In this document: positions 39,438-47,929 of the stretch, piece by piece
Numbering within the stretch: the stretch's first letter is position 1
How the letters are laid out: the number at the start of each line of letters is the position of its first letter
NCBI GenBank assembly: GCA_028874175.1
Contig: JAPPLN010000008.1
Coordinates: forward strand, 29,017-93,016
Source: Chloroflexota bacterium
GTDB taxonomy: Bacteria; Chloroflexota; UBA11872
Reading direction: 5' to 3'
Length of the DNA: 64,000 bases
Notes under the pieces: generated by a model
Told to the model about the DNA's origin: nothing
The model's input: only the letters and a program-made list of their open reading frames with translations
The model's database searches: none
Program-made: the position numbers and the translations under genes

Positions 39438-40375
39438 CGTGACCGCCGTCGGGACAGCCCTGCAACGAAGCCTGTCATCTTGGCCAGGTCGCCAACAATC
39501 CGTAACGCCGGCGCCAACGCGCCGGCCACCAGCGGATTGACGCCTGACGCGTGTCGGACCGTATCCGGTATTCGCCGCAAGGAGCCGCTCAGATAGACGC
39601 TGGCCAGCACCGCCAGCAAAGCTCGCGCCGCCGGCGACGGATGTTGCAGCAGCCCCAGTCCTAGCGCGTATGAGCCATATCGCAGCGCGTGCCGCTGCAG
39701 AAGCATGCCGGCATGGCCATCGCCGGCGGCGTAGAGAAAGTACTGCCGAAAGAAAGCTGTCACCGTGGAACGCGGGCGAATCCCGACATTGGCGTCCGGG
39801 GCATGTCGAAACCAGCCTCCCGAGCGCCAGATCGCACGGTCCAACCACAGGTCCTCGCCGTGGGCCAGCCACTCCGGATAGCCGCCGACGCGCTCCAGCC
39901 ATTCGCGGCGGAACAGCGCCGATCCGCTGCTGGGCGGATAGCGGAACGGGTCGATCTGTCGCGCCAGTGGCAGCGCCACCGCGCCCAAGGCCGCCTCGAA
40001 CGTCGTCTGCGGCGCCGCCAGGATGTATCCGTACGACCCAGCGGCCAGCGGCTCGTCTTGCACGGCCGCAACCAGAGACCTCAGCCAGTCCCGAGAACGC
40101 CGCAATCCCGCGTCGGTCACCGCTACCAACGGCGCCTCGGTTTCGGCGACGGCGCGATTTCGTCCGGCGGAAATGTTCGTTCCAGGTGCCAGCAGCAGCT
40201 TGAATCGTGAATCGCCTTCAGCTGCCTCGGACAATGCCTCGAAAGTGCCGTCGTCAGATCCGCCATCCACAATCACGACTTCGTCGGCCGCCAGTGACTG
40301 GTCCCGCAGGCTCGTCACCAGCGCCGCCGCGTCTGACGCTTCGTTCTTCACGGTGGCGCAGACCGCGACCTTCAC
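39434..40375 (-). CDS. Family 2 glycosyltransferase
   Basis: The 313-residue product has a GT-A start, VAVCATVKNEASD, then VIVDGGSDDGT, SAGRNRAV, VTDAG and a HGEDLWLDRAIW motif. The last 100 residues are hydrophobic with two likely membrane segments. The start is GTG (GTGA overlap with the upstream family 4 enzyme), and the stop overlaps the next gene. Donor and acceptor are unknown. Confidence 0.88.
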   Translation of the reverse strand: MKVAVCATVKNEASDAAALVTSLRDQSLAADEVVIVDGGSDDGTFEALSEAAEGDSRFKLLLAPGTNISAGRNRAVAETEAPLVAVTDAGLRRSRDWLRSLVAAVQDEPLAAGSYGYILAAPQTTFEAALGAVALPLARQIDPFRYPPSSGSALFRREWLERVGGYPEWLAHGEDLWLDRAIWRSGGWFRHAPDANVGIRPRSTVTAFFRQYFLYAAGDGHAGMLLQRHALRYGSYALGLGLLQHPSPAARALLAVLASVYLSGSLRRIPDTVRHASGVNPLVAGALAPALRIVGDLAKMTGFVAGLSRRRSR

Positions 40376-41586
40376 AACGCAGCTCCGGCCGCCGCCGGCT
40401 CCTGCAGGCCGGCATACGCATCCAGCACCCGCTGACCCACGACCGCGGCGTCGTGTTCGCTCTTGACGAACGCGAATCCAGCCTCCGCCGCCTGCGCATA
40501 GGCCGCTGGGTTTGTGGCCAGGGTCGTGACCTCCTCCACGAATTCTTCCGGCCCGCTCGCCAACGCCACGCCGATCCCGCCGCGCGCCGGCAACCCAACG
40601 TATCCCTGCGCTCGGGCCACCACTGGCCGACCCGCCGCCAGGGCCGACAGGACTTTATACGGCGCGCCTGCTGCGACCGACGTTGGGGAAACGGCGAGCC
40701 AGCTACGCCGATACTCCCAATCGATGTCGTTCACGATCCCTCCCAGGGTGGCGCCGACGGGAGCGATCGGGCGAAGATCCTCCGACTGCGGGCCAACGAC
40801 CCTCAGTTCGGCGCGCGGCAGCCGTCGCGCAACAGTTGGCCAGACCCGACCGAAGAGCCACTCGGCCGCCATGATGTTCGGGCGGTAGGCAAAGTTCGCG
40901 GCAAAGAGAACGCGCGGATGCACGGCCTGGCCTTCTCTACCCGGCTTTGCCTCCCTGGCCCGCACCGGATGGGGGATATAAGCCGGTGCCTTAGCGCCCA
41001 ATGCAGCCAGGCCCGCCCTGTCGTCGGGCGACGACCCGATAGCCAAATCGACCGTGTGCGCGATCCAGGCTTCCACCCGACGCAGCAGACCCGCCTGCCG
41101 CCGGGCCCACAAGGCGCGCGGACTCGTGCTCGCCCCCGCCAGCATCCTCTGCAGCATCCACTCGATGTTGTGCGCGTCGTAAACCACCCGCGGTCGTCCG
41201 GAGGCGTGGGGCACCGCAGTCCAGACGTCGTGAATCAACGGCGCCAGCTGGGCCTGGGCCACATGCACGGCGTGATACTCGCCGCCGCCCAGGAGCATCT
41301 GGACACGCCCGCGCAGGATGCGGGACCCATGACGAATCAGCAGGTCCGGAACGCCCCCACGCCATCCGCCCCGCAGTCGCCGCCATAGCTTCGGCGGTGC
41401 CGCGCGAACCTGGATAACCCGGCCAATGCACGAAGGCGCTGGCACCGGCGGCGCCCCGGGCCGATCCAGCGTTGCCAGGTCCACCCGGTGCTCGCTGGCC
41501 AGCGCTTCCAGAATCAAACCGTTCCGAATCGCCGCGCCGTGCGTTGCCGGCCATGGCGGTGTCGAGGTGATCGCCAGAATCTTCAC
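40372..41586 (-). CDS. Family 4 glycosyltransferase
   Basis: A 404-residue GT-B enzyme. The N-terminal domain begins KILAITSTPPWPATHGAAIRN (core TPPWPATHGAA), and the acceptor-side motif YDAHNIEWMLQRM is typical of sugar transferases in exopolysaccharide clusters. The C-terminal half has FAANFAYRPN and AAGAPYKVLSALAAGRPVVA, the nucleotide-sugar region. GTG start with a 4-base overlap. Specificity is unknown. Confidence 0.88.
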   Translation of the reverse strand: MKILAITSTPPWPATHGAAIRNGLILEALASEHRVDLATLDRPGAPPVPAPSCIGRVIQVRAAPPKLWRRLRGGWRGGVPDLLIRHGSRILRGRVQMLLGGGEYHAVHVAQAQLAPLIHDVWTAVPHASGRPRVVYDAHNIEWMLQRMLAGASTSPRALWARRQAGLLRRVEAWIAHTVDLAIGSSPDDRAGLAALGAKAPAYIPHPVRAREAKPGREGQAVHPRVLFAANFAYRPNIMAAEWLFGRVWPTVARRLPRAELRVVGPQSEDLRPIAPVGATLGGIVNDIDWEYRRSWLAVSPTSVAAGAPYKVLSALAAGRPVVARAQGYVGLPARGGIGVALASGPEEFVEEVTTLATNPAAYAQAAEAGFAFVKSEHDAAVVGQRVLDAYAGLQEPAAAGAAL

Positions 41587-42650
41587 GCGTGCGCCTCATA
41601 CACCGCCAGGGTGTCGCGCGCCGTTCGCTCCCAGTTGAACTGCGCGGCCCGAGCGCGGCCTCGGGCTCCCAGCGAGGCACGCAGCCCCTCGTCGTCGATC
41701 AGTTGATCGATGGCCGCGGTCCAACCCTCGACATCGTTGGGCTCCAGGAGCAGCGCGTCCTCGCCGACCACTTCCGGCACGGTGCCCACCCTGGCCGCAA
41801 TCACCGGCGTCCCGCAGGCCATGGCCTCCACCGCCGGCAAGCCGAATCCCTCGTCGAGCGACGGCATCAGCACAAACTCCGCCTGGGTCAGGAGACGAAT
41901 GAGCATTTCGTCGCTCACCCGTCCGAGGAACCGCACGGCGTCGTTTCGCCGTTCGGTCCGCACGGCTCGCACGATCTCCGCCCCCCGGTAGCCAAGCGCC
42001 CCCGCAACCAGGAGCATTCCCTGCTGAGCAAACCTCGACGCGGCAAAAGCGCCTGCCGCCAGCTCTACGTTCTTGCGCGGCTGAATCGTGCCAACCATCA
42101 GCGCAAACGGGCCCGACCAGACCCGCCCGTTGCCCGCGTCATTGGTCGCCGACAGCCCTGGCGCGTTAGGAATAACGGTAAGGCAGGCTTCATCCACGAG
42201 ATCGCGTTCCAGGATCGCCGCGCGTACGTGTTCGGAAAGAACGATCACAGCTCGCGCCCGCCGCCAACTCCGAATGGCCCCTTCATAGTGCCGCCGACTT
42301 GCCTCGGCGTGGGTTCCGGGATGCGTGAGAAACGATATGTCGTGAACGGTTACGACCGCGGGAACCTCGACACCGTGGGGAATCCCGTGATCCGGATAGT
42401 GCACCAGATCTATCCCGCGCAAAGCGCGCGGCAGCAGGAACCGTTCAAGCCGCCCGCGAACCGGAGCGAACGCCGGACGCATCGGAAGCGACGGCCTGCT
42501 CGGCAGCCCCCCTCGCCGGTCCGCCAGTAACTCAATATCGATGCCATGCCGCAGCTGTGTCGCCAACGCCTCCTGCAGCCGCCAGATATACCGACCGATA
42601 CCCGCCCGGTCATGCCGCAGCATCCGCCCGTCCAGCGCGAGCCTCGTCAT
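41583..42650 (-). CDS. Family 4 glycosyltransferase
   Basis: A 355-residue GT-B enzyme. It starts ALDGRMLRHDRAGIGRY, a form common in mannosyl- and rhamnosyltransferases of this family. It has VGTIQPRKNVELAAGAF, then PSLDEGFGLPAVEAMACGTPVIA with the E-x7-E pair of retaining family 4 enzymes (core EGFGLPAVEAMACG). The ATG overlaps the membrane-protein gene upstream, and the stop overlaps the next glycosyltransferase. Confidence 0.9.
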   Translation of the reverse strand: MTRLALDGRMLRHDRAGIGRYIWRLQEALATQLRHGIDIELLADRRGGLPSRPSLPMRPAFAPVRGRLERFLLPRALRGIDLVHYPDHGIPHGVEVPAVVTVHDISFLTHPGTHAEASRRHYEGAIRSWRRARAVIVLSEHVRAAILERDLVDEACLTVIPNAPGLSATNDAGNGRVWSGPFALMVGTIQPRKNVELAAGAFAASRFAQQGMLLVAGALGYRGAEIVRAVRTERRNDAVRFLGRVSDEMLIRLLTQAEFVLMPSLDEGFGLPAVEAMACGTPVIAARVGTVPEVVGEDALLLEPNDVEGWTAAIDQLIDDEGLRASLGARGRARAAQFNWERTARDTLAVYEAHA

Positions 42651-44032
42651 GCCGGACTCGACGCGCCGTTGCTCACTCGGGCGACGACCAACCCGGCGAG
42701 CCCTCCAACCAGAAAGACCAGATGCGGAAAGCTAACGATGTGGTGATCGAATACTCCGGCCACCGCGAACGCCGCCAGCGAGGCAAGCAGCGGCCGCAAC
42801 GCCGGGTCGGTGACGGCCGACTTGACGGCTGCCTGCGCCGCACCGCAAATCAGGGCCAGGTGGGACAGCGCCGCAACGACGCCCGCGCGCTCCGCCAGCC
42901 ACAGCCACCCATTCGAAACCCCGGCAAAAATGTCCGCATGCGGCGCGTCGCCATACCCCACGCCCAACAGCGGAAACCTGCTGATGACGCGGAACGCCTC
43001 GCGAATCTCGCCGAGCCGCAGCGCCGCCGAACGGTCCTCGCCCAGCAAGCCTTGGCGAATTCTCTCGAAAGGTTCCAGCGGCGCGGCCACCACCGCTGCG
43101 CCCAGCACCGCCGCCGCCGTCGCCGCCAGACGCGGTCGCACCAGCGCCAGCCACACCAGCACACCGGCGGCGGAGGCAATCCAGCTTGCTCGGGAAATAG
43201 TCAACGCCAAGGCCCCACCGATCAGCGCTATGGCGGCCAGTCCCAGCGCGGTGCGCCGCTGGCCGCCACCAATCCACGTCAACCCAAACGGCAGCGCCGC
43301 CGCCAGGGTGACGCCCAGGACGTTCGGGTCGACCAGCAGCCCCGTAGCTCGCGGCGTGACCTGGTCTGGCAGAAAACGCGCCACGCCCGTGGTCGGGTAC
43401 CCGGCCGTTCCGAGCGATTCAAGAAACTCGACTCCCACCGCCCCCGCCAGGTGCAGAACGATGGCGACGCCGGCCTGCAACGCAGCCGCCGCCGTGATGA
43501 GAGCGCCCAAAGTCCCCGGCGAGCGCGACCCTTGCCACCAGACCGCGACCACCGGCGGAATCAGAGCGTACAGCGACATCTTCACCGCCAACTGCGCCGC
43601 CTCCCCGTCGCTTGATGCGCCGAAGGCTGCCGCGCCAGCCGCCAAGGGCAAGGTCGCCCCCAGCGCCACGACGACCAACAGCCATCGAGGGATCAGGTTC
43701 CATCTGCGCCGGAACTCCGGCCGGTCCCGGATAGCTCGAATCGCGGTGCCCGCCACCGTCGCCGCCACGATCACGTCCAGAACCGGCGGCTGCACGCCAA
43801 ACCGCTGCGGCACCACAACGAAGGGGACCAGCACGGCAACCGCCAGGGCCGTCACGAGGCCCCAGGCCGGTCTCGCCAGGCCCAGGGCGACGCCCAACGC
43901 GGCCATCCCTCCAGCCAGCGCCGCCGCCGGCGTCCAAGTGCCCGCGAGCACGCCGGCCAGGACCGCGGCCGCGGCCAGCGCCGCCAATTTCGTCAGCGGT
44001 GTGCCTGCGCTGGACAGCCTGTCGGCGGTCAC
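42647..44032 (-). CDS. O-antigen ligase/polymerase-like membrane protein
   Basis: A 461-residue polytopic membrane protein with about eleven hydrophobic segments. The central block ATGLLVDPNVLGVTLA and ISRASWIASAAG match the O-antigen ligase (WaaL/Wzy-type) family, followed by a large loop with FPLLGVGYGDAP. It would polymerise lipid-linked repeats or ligate them to an acceptor. The start is GTG at 44032. It is the only polymerase or ligase candidate in the cluster, and no Wzx flippase or ABC exporter is visible here. Confidence 0.85.
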   Translation of the reverse strand: MTADRLSSAGTPLTKLAALAAAAVLAGVLAGTWTPAAALAGGMAALGVALGLARPAWGLVTALAVAVLVPFVVVPQRFGVQPPVLDVIVAATVAGTAIRAIRDRPEFRRRWNLIPRWLLVVVALGATLPLAAGAAAFGASSDGEAAQLAVKMSLYALIPPVVAVWWQGSRSPGTLGALITAAAALQAGVAIVLHLAGAVGVEFLESLGTAGYPTTGVARFLPDQVTPRATGLLVDPNVLGVTLAAALPFGLTWIGGGQRRTALGLAAIALIGGALALTISRASWIASAAGVLVWLALVRPRLAATAAAVLGAAVVAAPLEPFERIRQGLLGEDRSAALRLGEIREAFRVISRFPLLGVGYGDAPHADIFAGVSNGWLWLAERAGVVAALSHLALICGAAQAAVKSAVTDPALRPLLASLAAFAVAGVFDHHIVSFPHLVFLVGGLAGLVVARVSNGASSPA

Positions 44033-44062
44033 CGCATGTGCGCGTACGGACCCGGGCGGCCG

Positions 44063-44437
44063 CTACCCGTCGTCCGTGTTGGCGTCTCCGGCCTTGGCGG
44101 CCGCTTCGCGTGCCTTCCAGGCCTCATAGGCGGCCTGATCCACCAACTCGCCGCCCTCGATGGTGTAGTCGCCGGTATAGGCCCGACCCGCATCGAACAC
44201 CAGGTACAGGTTGATCGTTCGAAAGCTCTTGGCCCCAATGATGTCCTTGTTCGTCGTGTAATGCGACGCCCCGTCGCCGGGCCCGTCGAACTCGGGGGAG
44301 AGGTCGGCGTTCGGGTCCACGCGAACATCGATGATTTCGTCCCCGTACTTGCTCTTGACGTAGAAATGCCATGCGGTGTCGACGGGTTCCTTCGATCCGC
44401 CGTCACCGCCGCCGAAGAGTCGCCGAAAAAATCCCAT
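44063..44437 (-). CDS. Small hypothetical protein
   Basis: A 124-residue, soluble-looking protein I do not recognise. It begins MGFFRRLFGGGDGG, then a compact alpha/beta stretch (WHFYVKSKYGDEIIDVRVDP, TINLYLVFDAG) and an Ala/Lys-rich acidic tail. GGAGG lies 6 bases before the ATG, and codon use matches its neighbours, so it is very likely translated. It sits in the glycan operon between a family 2 glycosyltransferase (18 bases upstream) and the ligase-like gene. The amphipathic basic N-terminus could associate with membranes. Confidence 0.75.
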   Translation of the reverse strand: MGFFRRLFGGGDGGSKEPVDTAWHFYVKSKYGDEIIDVRVDPNADLSPEFDGPGDGASHYTTNKDIIGAKSFRTINLYLVFDAGRAYTGDYTIEGGELVDQAAYEAWKAREAAAKAGDANTDDG

Positions 44438-44455
44438 CTTCGTCCTCCACCTGCG

Positions 44456-45421
44456 TTAACGCTCAAGTAAGGCGTCTATGTAGGCGTCTGCCACGCGGCG
44501 TGAACGCTGGCGGCGCGACCGCTTGCTCCAGGCCCGGGGCAGATGCGCAATCGACGCCAACTGGCCCGCCAGCGTGGCGCGCGCCGCTCGTCCCTGAATC
44601 GCGCGCAGCGCCGCAACCATCAGTTTAAGTTGCGCCCAGGCAATTCGCCACCAGCCGCGCCGCCACAAGAACCCGGGCATGTTCATCACCGCCACCAGCG
44701 GCCGATTGCGCGCGACCAGGTAACTGGCGATCGGTCCGCCCGCCGTAGCGCTCAGACGGTGACGCACCACCGCATCCGGCACATACCGGCATCGATGCCC
44801 CGCCATTTGCGCTCGCCAGTCGAGATCAACGTCCTCGCAATACATCACCAGGTCTTCGTCGAAGACTCCCACGTCGTCGAACAGCTCGCGCCGATAGGCC
44901 GACGCTGCTGCGCAGGCGCCAAACACCTCGCACGGCTCCCGGTAGATGGGACCGTCCGGCTGCCAGACCCCGCGATTGGCCGGCAGCCCGTTGCGGCTGA
45001 ACATGTCGCCCGCGGCATGCAGGCGTGACGGATCGTCGTACAGCAGGATCCGCGAAGCCAGAAAGCTGGCGTCCGGCGCCGTCGCGAACGCCCGATCTAG
45101 CGCTGCCAGCCATCCGGCCTCCGGCACAGCGTCGTTATTCAATAGCGCGATGAACTTCCCGCCCGCCACCTCGATGCCTCGATTGAGCGCGGCCGCAAGT
45201 CCTCGCTGACTCGGAAGCTTCACCACCCGGTCGTCGGGCCGCTCGGCTCGCATCCAGGCCACGGTGTCGTCGTCCGAACCGTCGTCCACCACCACCACTT
45301 CAAAGTCCCGTAGCACCTGCCCATCCAGACCTGCCAGCGCCTCTTCCAGCAGGTGCCGCCCGTTCCAGGTTGGGATCAAGACCGACCAGCGCGGCGCGTC
45401 CGCGCCTCCGCCGGCCGTCAC
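44456..45421 (-). CDS. Family 2 glycosyltransferase
   Basis: A 321-residue GT-A enzyme. It has SVLIPTWNGRHLLEEAL, VVVVDDGSDDDTV, ALLNNDAVPEAGWL (nucleotide-sugar site), and CEDVDLDWRAQMAGHRC in the catalytic region, again like WbbL-type enzymes. The C-terminal 60 residues are basic and partly hydrophobic. GTG start at 45421, directly adjoining the rfbD-like stop with no overlap. Confidence 0.9.
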   Translation of the reverse strand: MTAGGGADAPRWSVLIPTWNGRHLLEEALAGLDGQVLRDFEVVVVDDGSDDDTVAWMRAERPDDRVVKLPSQRGLAAALNRGIEVAGGKFIALLNNDAVPEAGWLAALDRAFATAPDASFLASRILLYDDPSRLHAAGDMFSRNGLPANRGVWQPDGPIYREPCEVFGACAAASAYRRELFDDVGVFDEDLVMYCEDVDLDWRAQMAGHRCRYVPDAVVRHRLSATAGGPIASYLVARNRPLVAVMNMPGFLWRRGWWRIAWAQLKLMVAALRAIQGRAARATLAGQLASIAHLPRAWSKRSRRQRSRRVADAYIDALLER

Positions 45422-46267
45422 CTACGTGACCATCTCTCGGATGTGCGCCGTCAGCGCCTCACCCCAGGGACGGAGCGTCACGCCCACGGCCCGTGCCGTC
45501 TCGTTGGCGAGTTCGGCATTCGCCGGCACCGCCGCCGCGCGCGGAAACTCGCTGGCGCTGATCTCCTCCAGTTGGACGTCTTGGCGGTCCAGTCCGGTGA
45601 GAAATGCCGCCGCCCAGCCATACCAGCTGGTCGCCCCCTCATTAACCAGGTGATGCACGCCGAACGCCTCGGTCTCCGCCAACTCCAGGATCGCCGCTGC
45701 CAGGTCGCTGGCATTCGTTGGATTGGCCACCTGGTCGCCTACGTATCGCAGGGGACCGTCCGAGACGTCCACGTTCGTGAGTCGGCTCAGGAAGTTTCGG
45801 CCCCACCGGCTGTAAAGCCAGCTCGTTCGCACCACGTAGAGCCGCTCCAGGACCTGGCGGGCGGCCCGTTCGCCGTGCAGCTTCGTCCAGCCGTAGGCGC
45901 TCAATGGCGCGGCGTCGTCATACTCTAGGTAGGGACCAAGCTTCTTGCCGTCAAACACGTAATTCGTGCTTACGTACACCATCTGGGCGCCGGCGCGCTC
46001 GGCGGCCCGCGCGACGTTCCACGTCCCCACGGCGTTGATCCGGTAGGCCTCCGCCCGGTCGCGCTCGCAGCCGTCCACGTTTGTCGCCGCCGCAGCGTGG
46101 ATGATCAGGCGCGGCGAGATCTCCCCAAGCGTTCGCTCCACCAGTGCGGCATTCGTTATGTCGAGTTGCGACCGGTTCAACGTGACTGTGGTTTGTCCAT
46201 CCAGTCGCCGCGCCAGTTCAATTCCCAACTGACCGCCGGCGCCTGTCACCACCGTTGACCCGGCCAC
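45422..46267 (-). CDS. rfbD: dTDP-4-dehydrorhamnose reductase-like protein
   Basis: RfbD makes dTDP-L-rhamnose in the last step of the pathway. The 281-residue extended SDR has VVTGAGGQLGIELARRL, VYVSTNYVFDG and the catalytic YGWTK (Tyr-x3-Lys). The family usually has STDYVFDG; here Asn replaces Asp. GTG start. The rfbA, rfbB and rfbC partners are not in the window, so the complete pathway would need genes elsewhere. A related sugar-nucleotide reductase cannot be excluded. Confidence 0.85.
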   Translation of the reverse strand: MAGSTVVTGAGGQLGIELARRLDGQTTVTLNRSQLDITNAALVERTLGEISPRLIIHAAAATNVDGCERDRAEAYRINAVGTWNVARAAERAGAQMVYVSTNYVFDGKKLGPYLEYDDAAPLSAYGWTKLHGERAARQVLERLYVVRTSWLYSRWGRNFLSRLTNVDVSDGPLRYVGDQVANPTNASDLAAAILELAETEAFGVHHLVNEGATSWYGWAAAFLTGLDRQDVQLEEISASEFPRAAAVPANAELANETARAVGVTLRPWGEALTAHIREMVT

Positions 46268-46268
46268 T

Positions 46269-46469
46269 CTACGGCTCCGAATCGCCGGACCCCGAATCGG
46301 CGTACATCAGCCAGACCGCAAACGCCGCCGTCACCACGGCCACCGCCACCAGGCCCGCGTATTGCGCGACGGATAGAGCCCGACCGGCCGACACCATAAA
46401 GACCAGGACCGTCAGAACGGCCGCCAACACAAGAAACGCAATCACGGCGGGGCGGCGAAAAAATGTCAA
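46269..46469 (-). CDS. Small two-helix membrane protein
   Basis: A 66-residue product with two hydrophobic helices (about 8-27 and 36-55) separated by a short Ser/Gly/Arg turn, and an acidic tail ending in DSGSGDSEP. The start is TTG at 46469 with no clear ribosome binding site. It ends one base before the rfbD-like GTG, so it would be the first gene of the glycan operon. Function unknown; coding status is supported by hydrophobic pattern and position only. Confidence 0.55.
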   Translation of the reverse strand: MTFFRRPAVIAFLVLAAVLTVLVFMVSAGRALSVAQYAGLVAVAVVTAAFAVWLMYADSGSGDSEP

Positions 46470-46584
46470 TCGGGAGCGCAGAAAATCACCGTCCAGGCTG
46501 CGTATCCGGTGCGCGTACCCGGAGGGCTATCATACCAGCGTGGCATTTCGGCCCTCGGCCGCTACACAAGGTTTCGTCATCTCG

Positions 46585-47922
46585 ATGCCGCCTACACTGC
46601 TTCCCGCCCACCGCGTGTTCATCTGGACCATCGGTTGCCAGATGAATCGCGCTGACGGCGAACGGATTCAGCGCGAACTCCAGCGTGCCGGACATGGCTC
46701 CGCCGACTCCCTGGCCGACGCCACTGCGGTCGTAGTCAACGGCTGCGCCGTGCGAGACAACGCCGATCGCAAGGTTTGGGGCATGCTGGGCATGCTCAAG
46801 GGCCTCAAGAAAGCCAAGCCCCATCTCGTCGTCGGCCTCACCGGCTGCACCGTGCACGCCGACGAAGACGAACTGGCGCCGCACCTCGATCCCGTGGACG
46901 TGCTGTTCGACACCTTGAACGCCGAGCCCCTGCTCGCCCGGCTGGCCCGCTCCGCCCCCGCCGACGCACCCGCCTATGAGGACGTCGAAGCCCAACCGGT
47001 CCCCGGCGCCGGAGCCGTCTCCCGCTTTGTCAATGTCATCTACGGCTGCGACAAGCGCTGCACGTACTGCATCGTGCCGTTTCGGCGCGGCGCCCAGCGC
47101 AGCCGGCCTCTCGCCGAGATCCTCGACGAGGTCCGTCGCTTCCGTGACGAGGGTGCGCGCGAGATCATCCTGCTCGGCCAGATCGTCAACGCCTACGGCT
47201 TTGACCTGGACGGAACCGCCCTGCCGGACGTCTTGGAAGCCGTCGACGGCGTCGAAGGCATCGAGCGAATTCGCTTCACCACCGCCCACCCGCGCTACAT
47301 GACCAGGTCGCTGGCGGAAGCCATGCGCGACATCCCCGGCGTCTGCGAGGAGATCAACCTGCCCGTCCAATCCGGGGACGACTGGGTCCTCAAGCGCATG
47401 GCCCGCGGCTACAGCGTCGGCTTCTACCGCGACACCATCGCCATGCTGCGCGCCACTGTGCCCGGCGTGGCGCTCACGACCGACATCATCGTCGGCTTCT
47501 GCGGCGAGCGGGAGGAACACTTCCGCAACTCACTCCGGCTCGTGCTCGACCTACGCTTCGATCAAGTCCATGTCGCCGCCTTCTCGCCTCGGCGTGGCAC
47601 CGTGGCCGCGGAGTGGCCTGACGACGTACCGCAGGCCGAAAAGCTGCGTCGCCTGCACCGCATCGAGCGCGAACAGACGGTCATCGCCGAGGACATCAAC
47701 CGCGCCTACCTCGGGCAGCTACCCGAGGTCTTGTTCGAGGAACTCACGCCTGGCAAGGGTGACCGCGACGAACCCCGCTGGCGCGGCCGCACGCGCACCA
47801 ACAAGCTGGTCTTTACCCCGGATCATCCCCGGCTGGCGCCTGGCGTTAGGCATTCGGTCCGGATCATGGCGGCCACGCCGTGGTCGCTTCGGGGCGCGGT
47901 AACCGCTGAAGCTCTCGTCTGA
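46585..47922 (+). CDS. miaB: tRNA-2-methylthio-N6-isopentenyladenosine synthase MiaB
   Basis: MiaB adds the 2-methylthio group to A37 of tRNAs reading U-starting codons. From the ATG at 46585 the product is 445 residues. The N-terminal UPF0004 domain has the three cluster cysteines C18 (IGCQMN), C54 (NGCAVR) and C88 (GCTVH). The radical-SAM motif is C155/C159/C162 (CDKRCTYC), followed by LLGQIVNAYG, typical of MiaB rather than RimO or MtaB, and a C-terminal TRAM-like domain. The upstream open frame to 46255 is antisense shadow. A TATCAT hexamer at 46528 may be a -10 but lacks a convincing -35. Confidence 0.92.
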   Translation: MPPTLLPAHRVFIWTIGCQMNRADGERIQRELQRAGHGSADSLADATAVVVNGCAVRDNADRKVWGMLGMLKGLKKAKPHLVVGLTGCTVHADEDELAPHLDPVDVLFDTLNAEPLLARLARSAPADAPAYEDVEAQPVPGAGAVSRFVNVIYGCDKRCTYCIVPFRRGAQRSRPLAEILDEVRRFRDEGAREIILLGQIVNAYGFDLDGTALPDVLEAVDGVEGIERIRFTTAHPRYMTRSLAEAMRDIPGVCEEINLPVQSGDDWVLKRMARGYSVGFYRDTIAMLRATVPGVALTTDIIVGFCGEREEHFRNSLRLVLDLRFDQVHVAAFSPRRGTVAAEWPDDVPQAEKLRRLHRIEREQTVIAEDINRAYLGQLPEVLFEELTPGKGDRDEPRWRGRTRTNKLVFTPDHPRLAPGVRHSVRIMAATPWSLRGAVTAEALV

Positions 47923-47929
47923 CGCCCGC

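Noticed and set aside
46505..46533. TATCAT as a miaB promoter -10
   Set aside because: No acceptable -35 lies 16-18 bases upstream, so it is mentioned only as a possibility under miaB.
46486..47520. 344-residue minus-strand open frame opposite miaB
   Set aside because: miaB carries three cluster cysteines and the radical-SAM motif; the opposite frame has none of its own.
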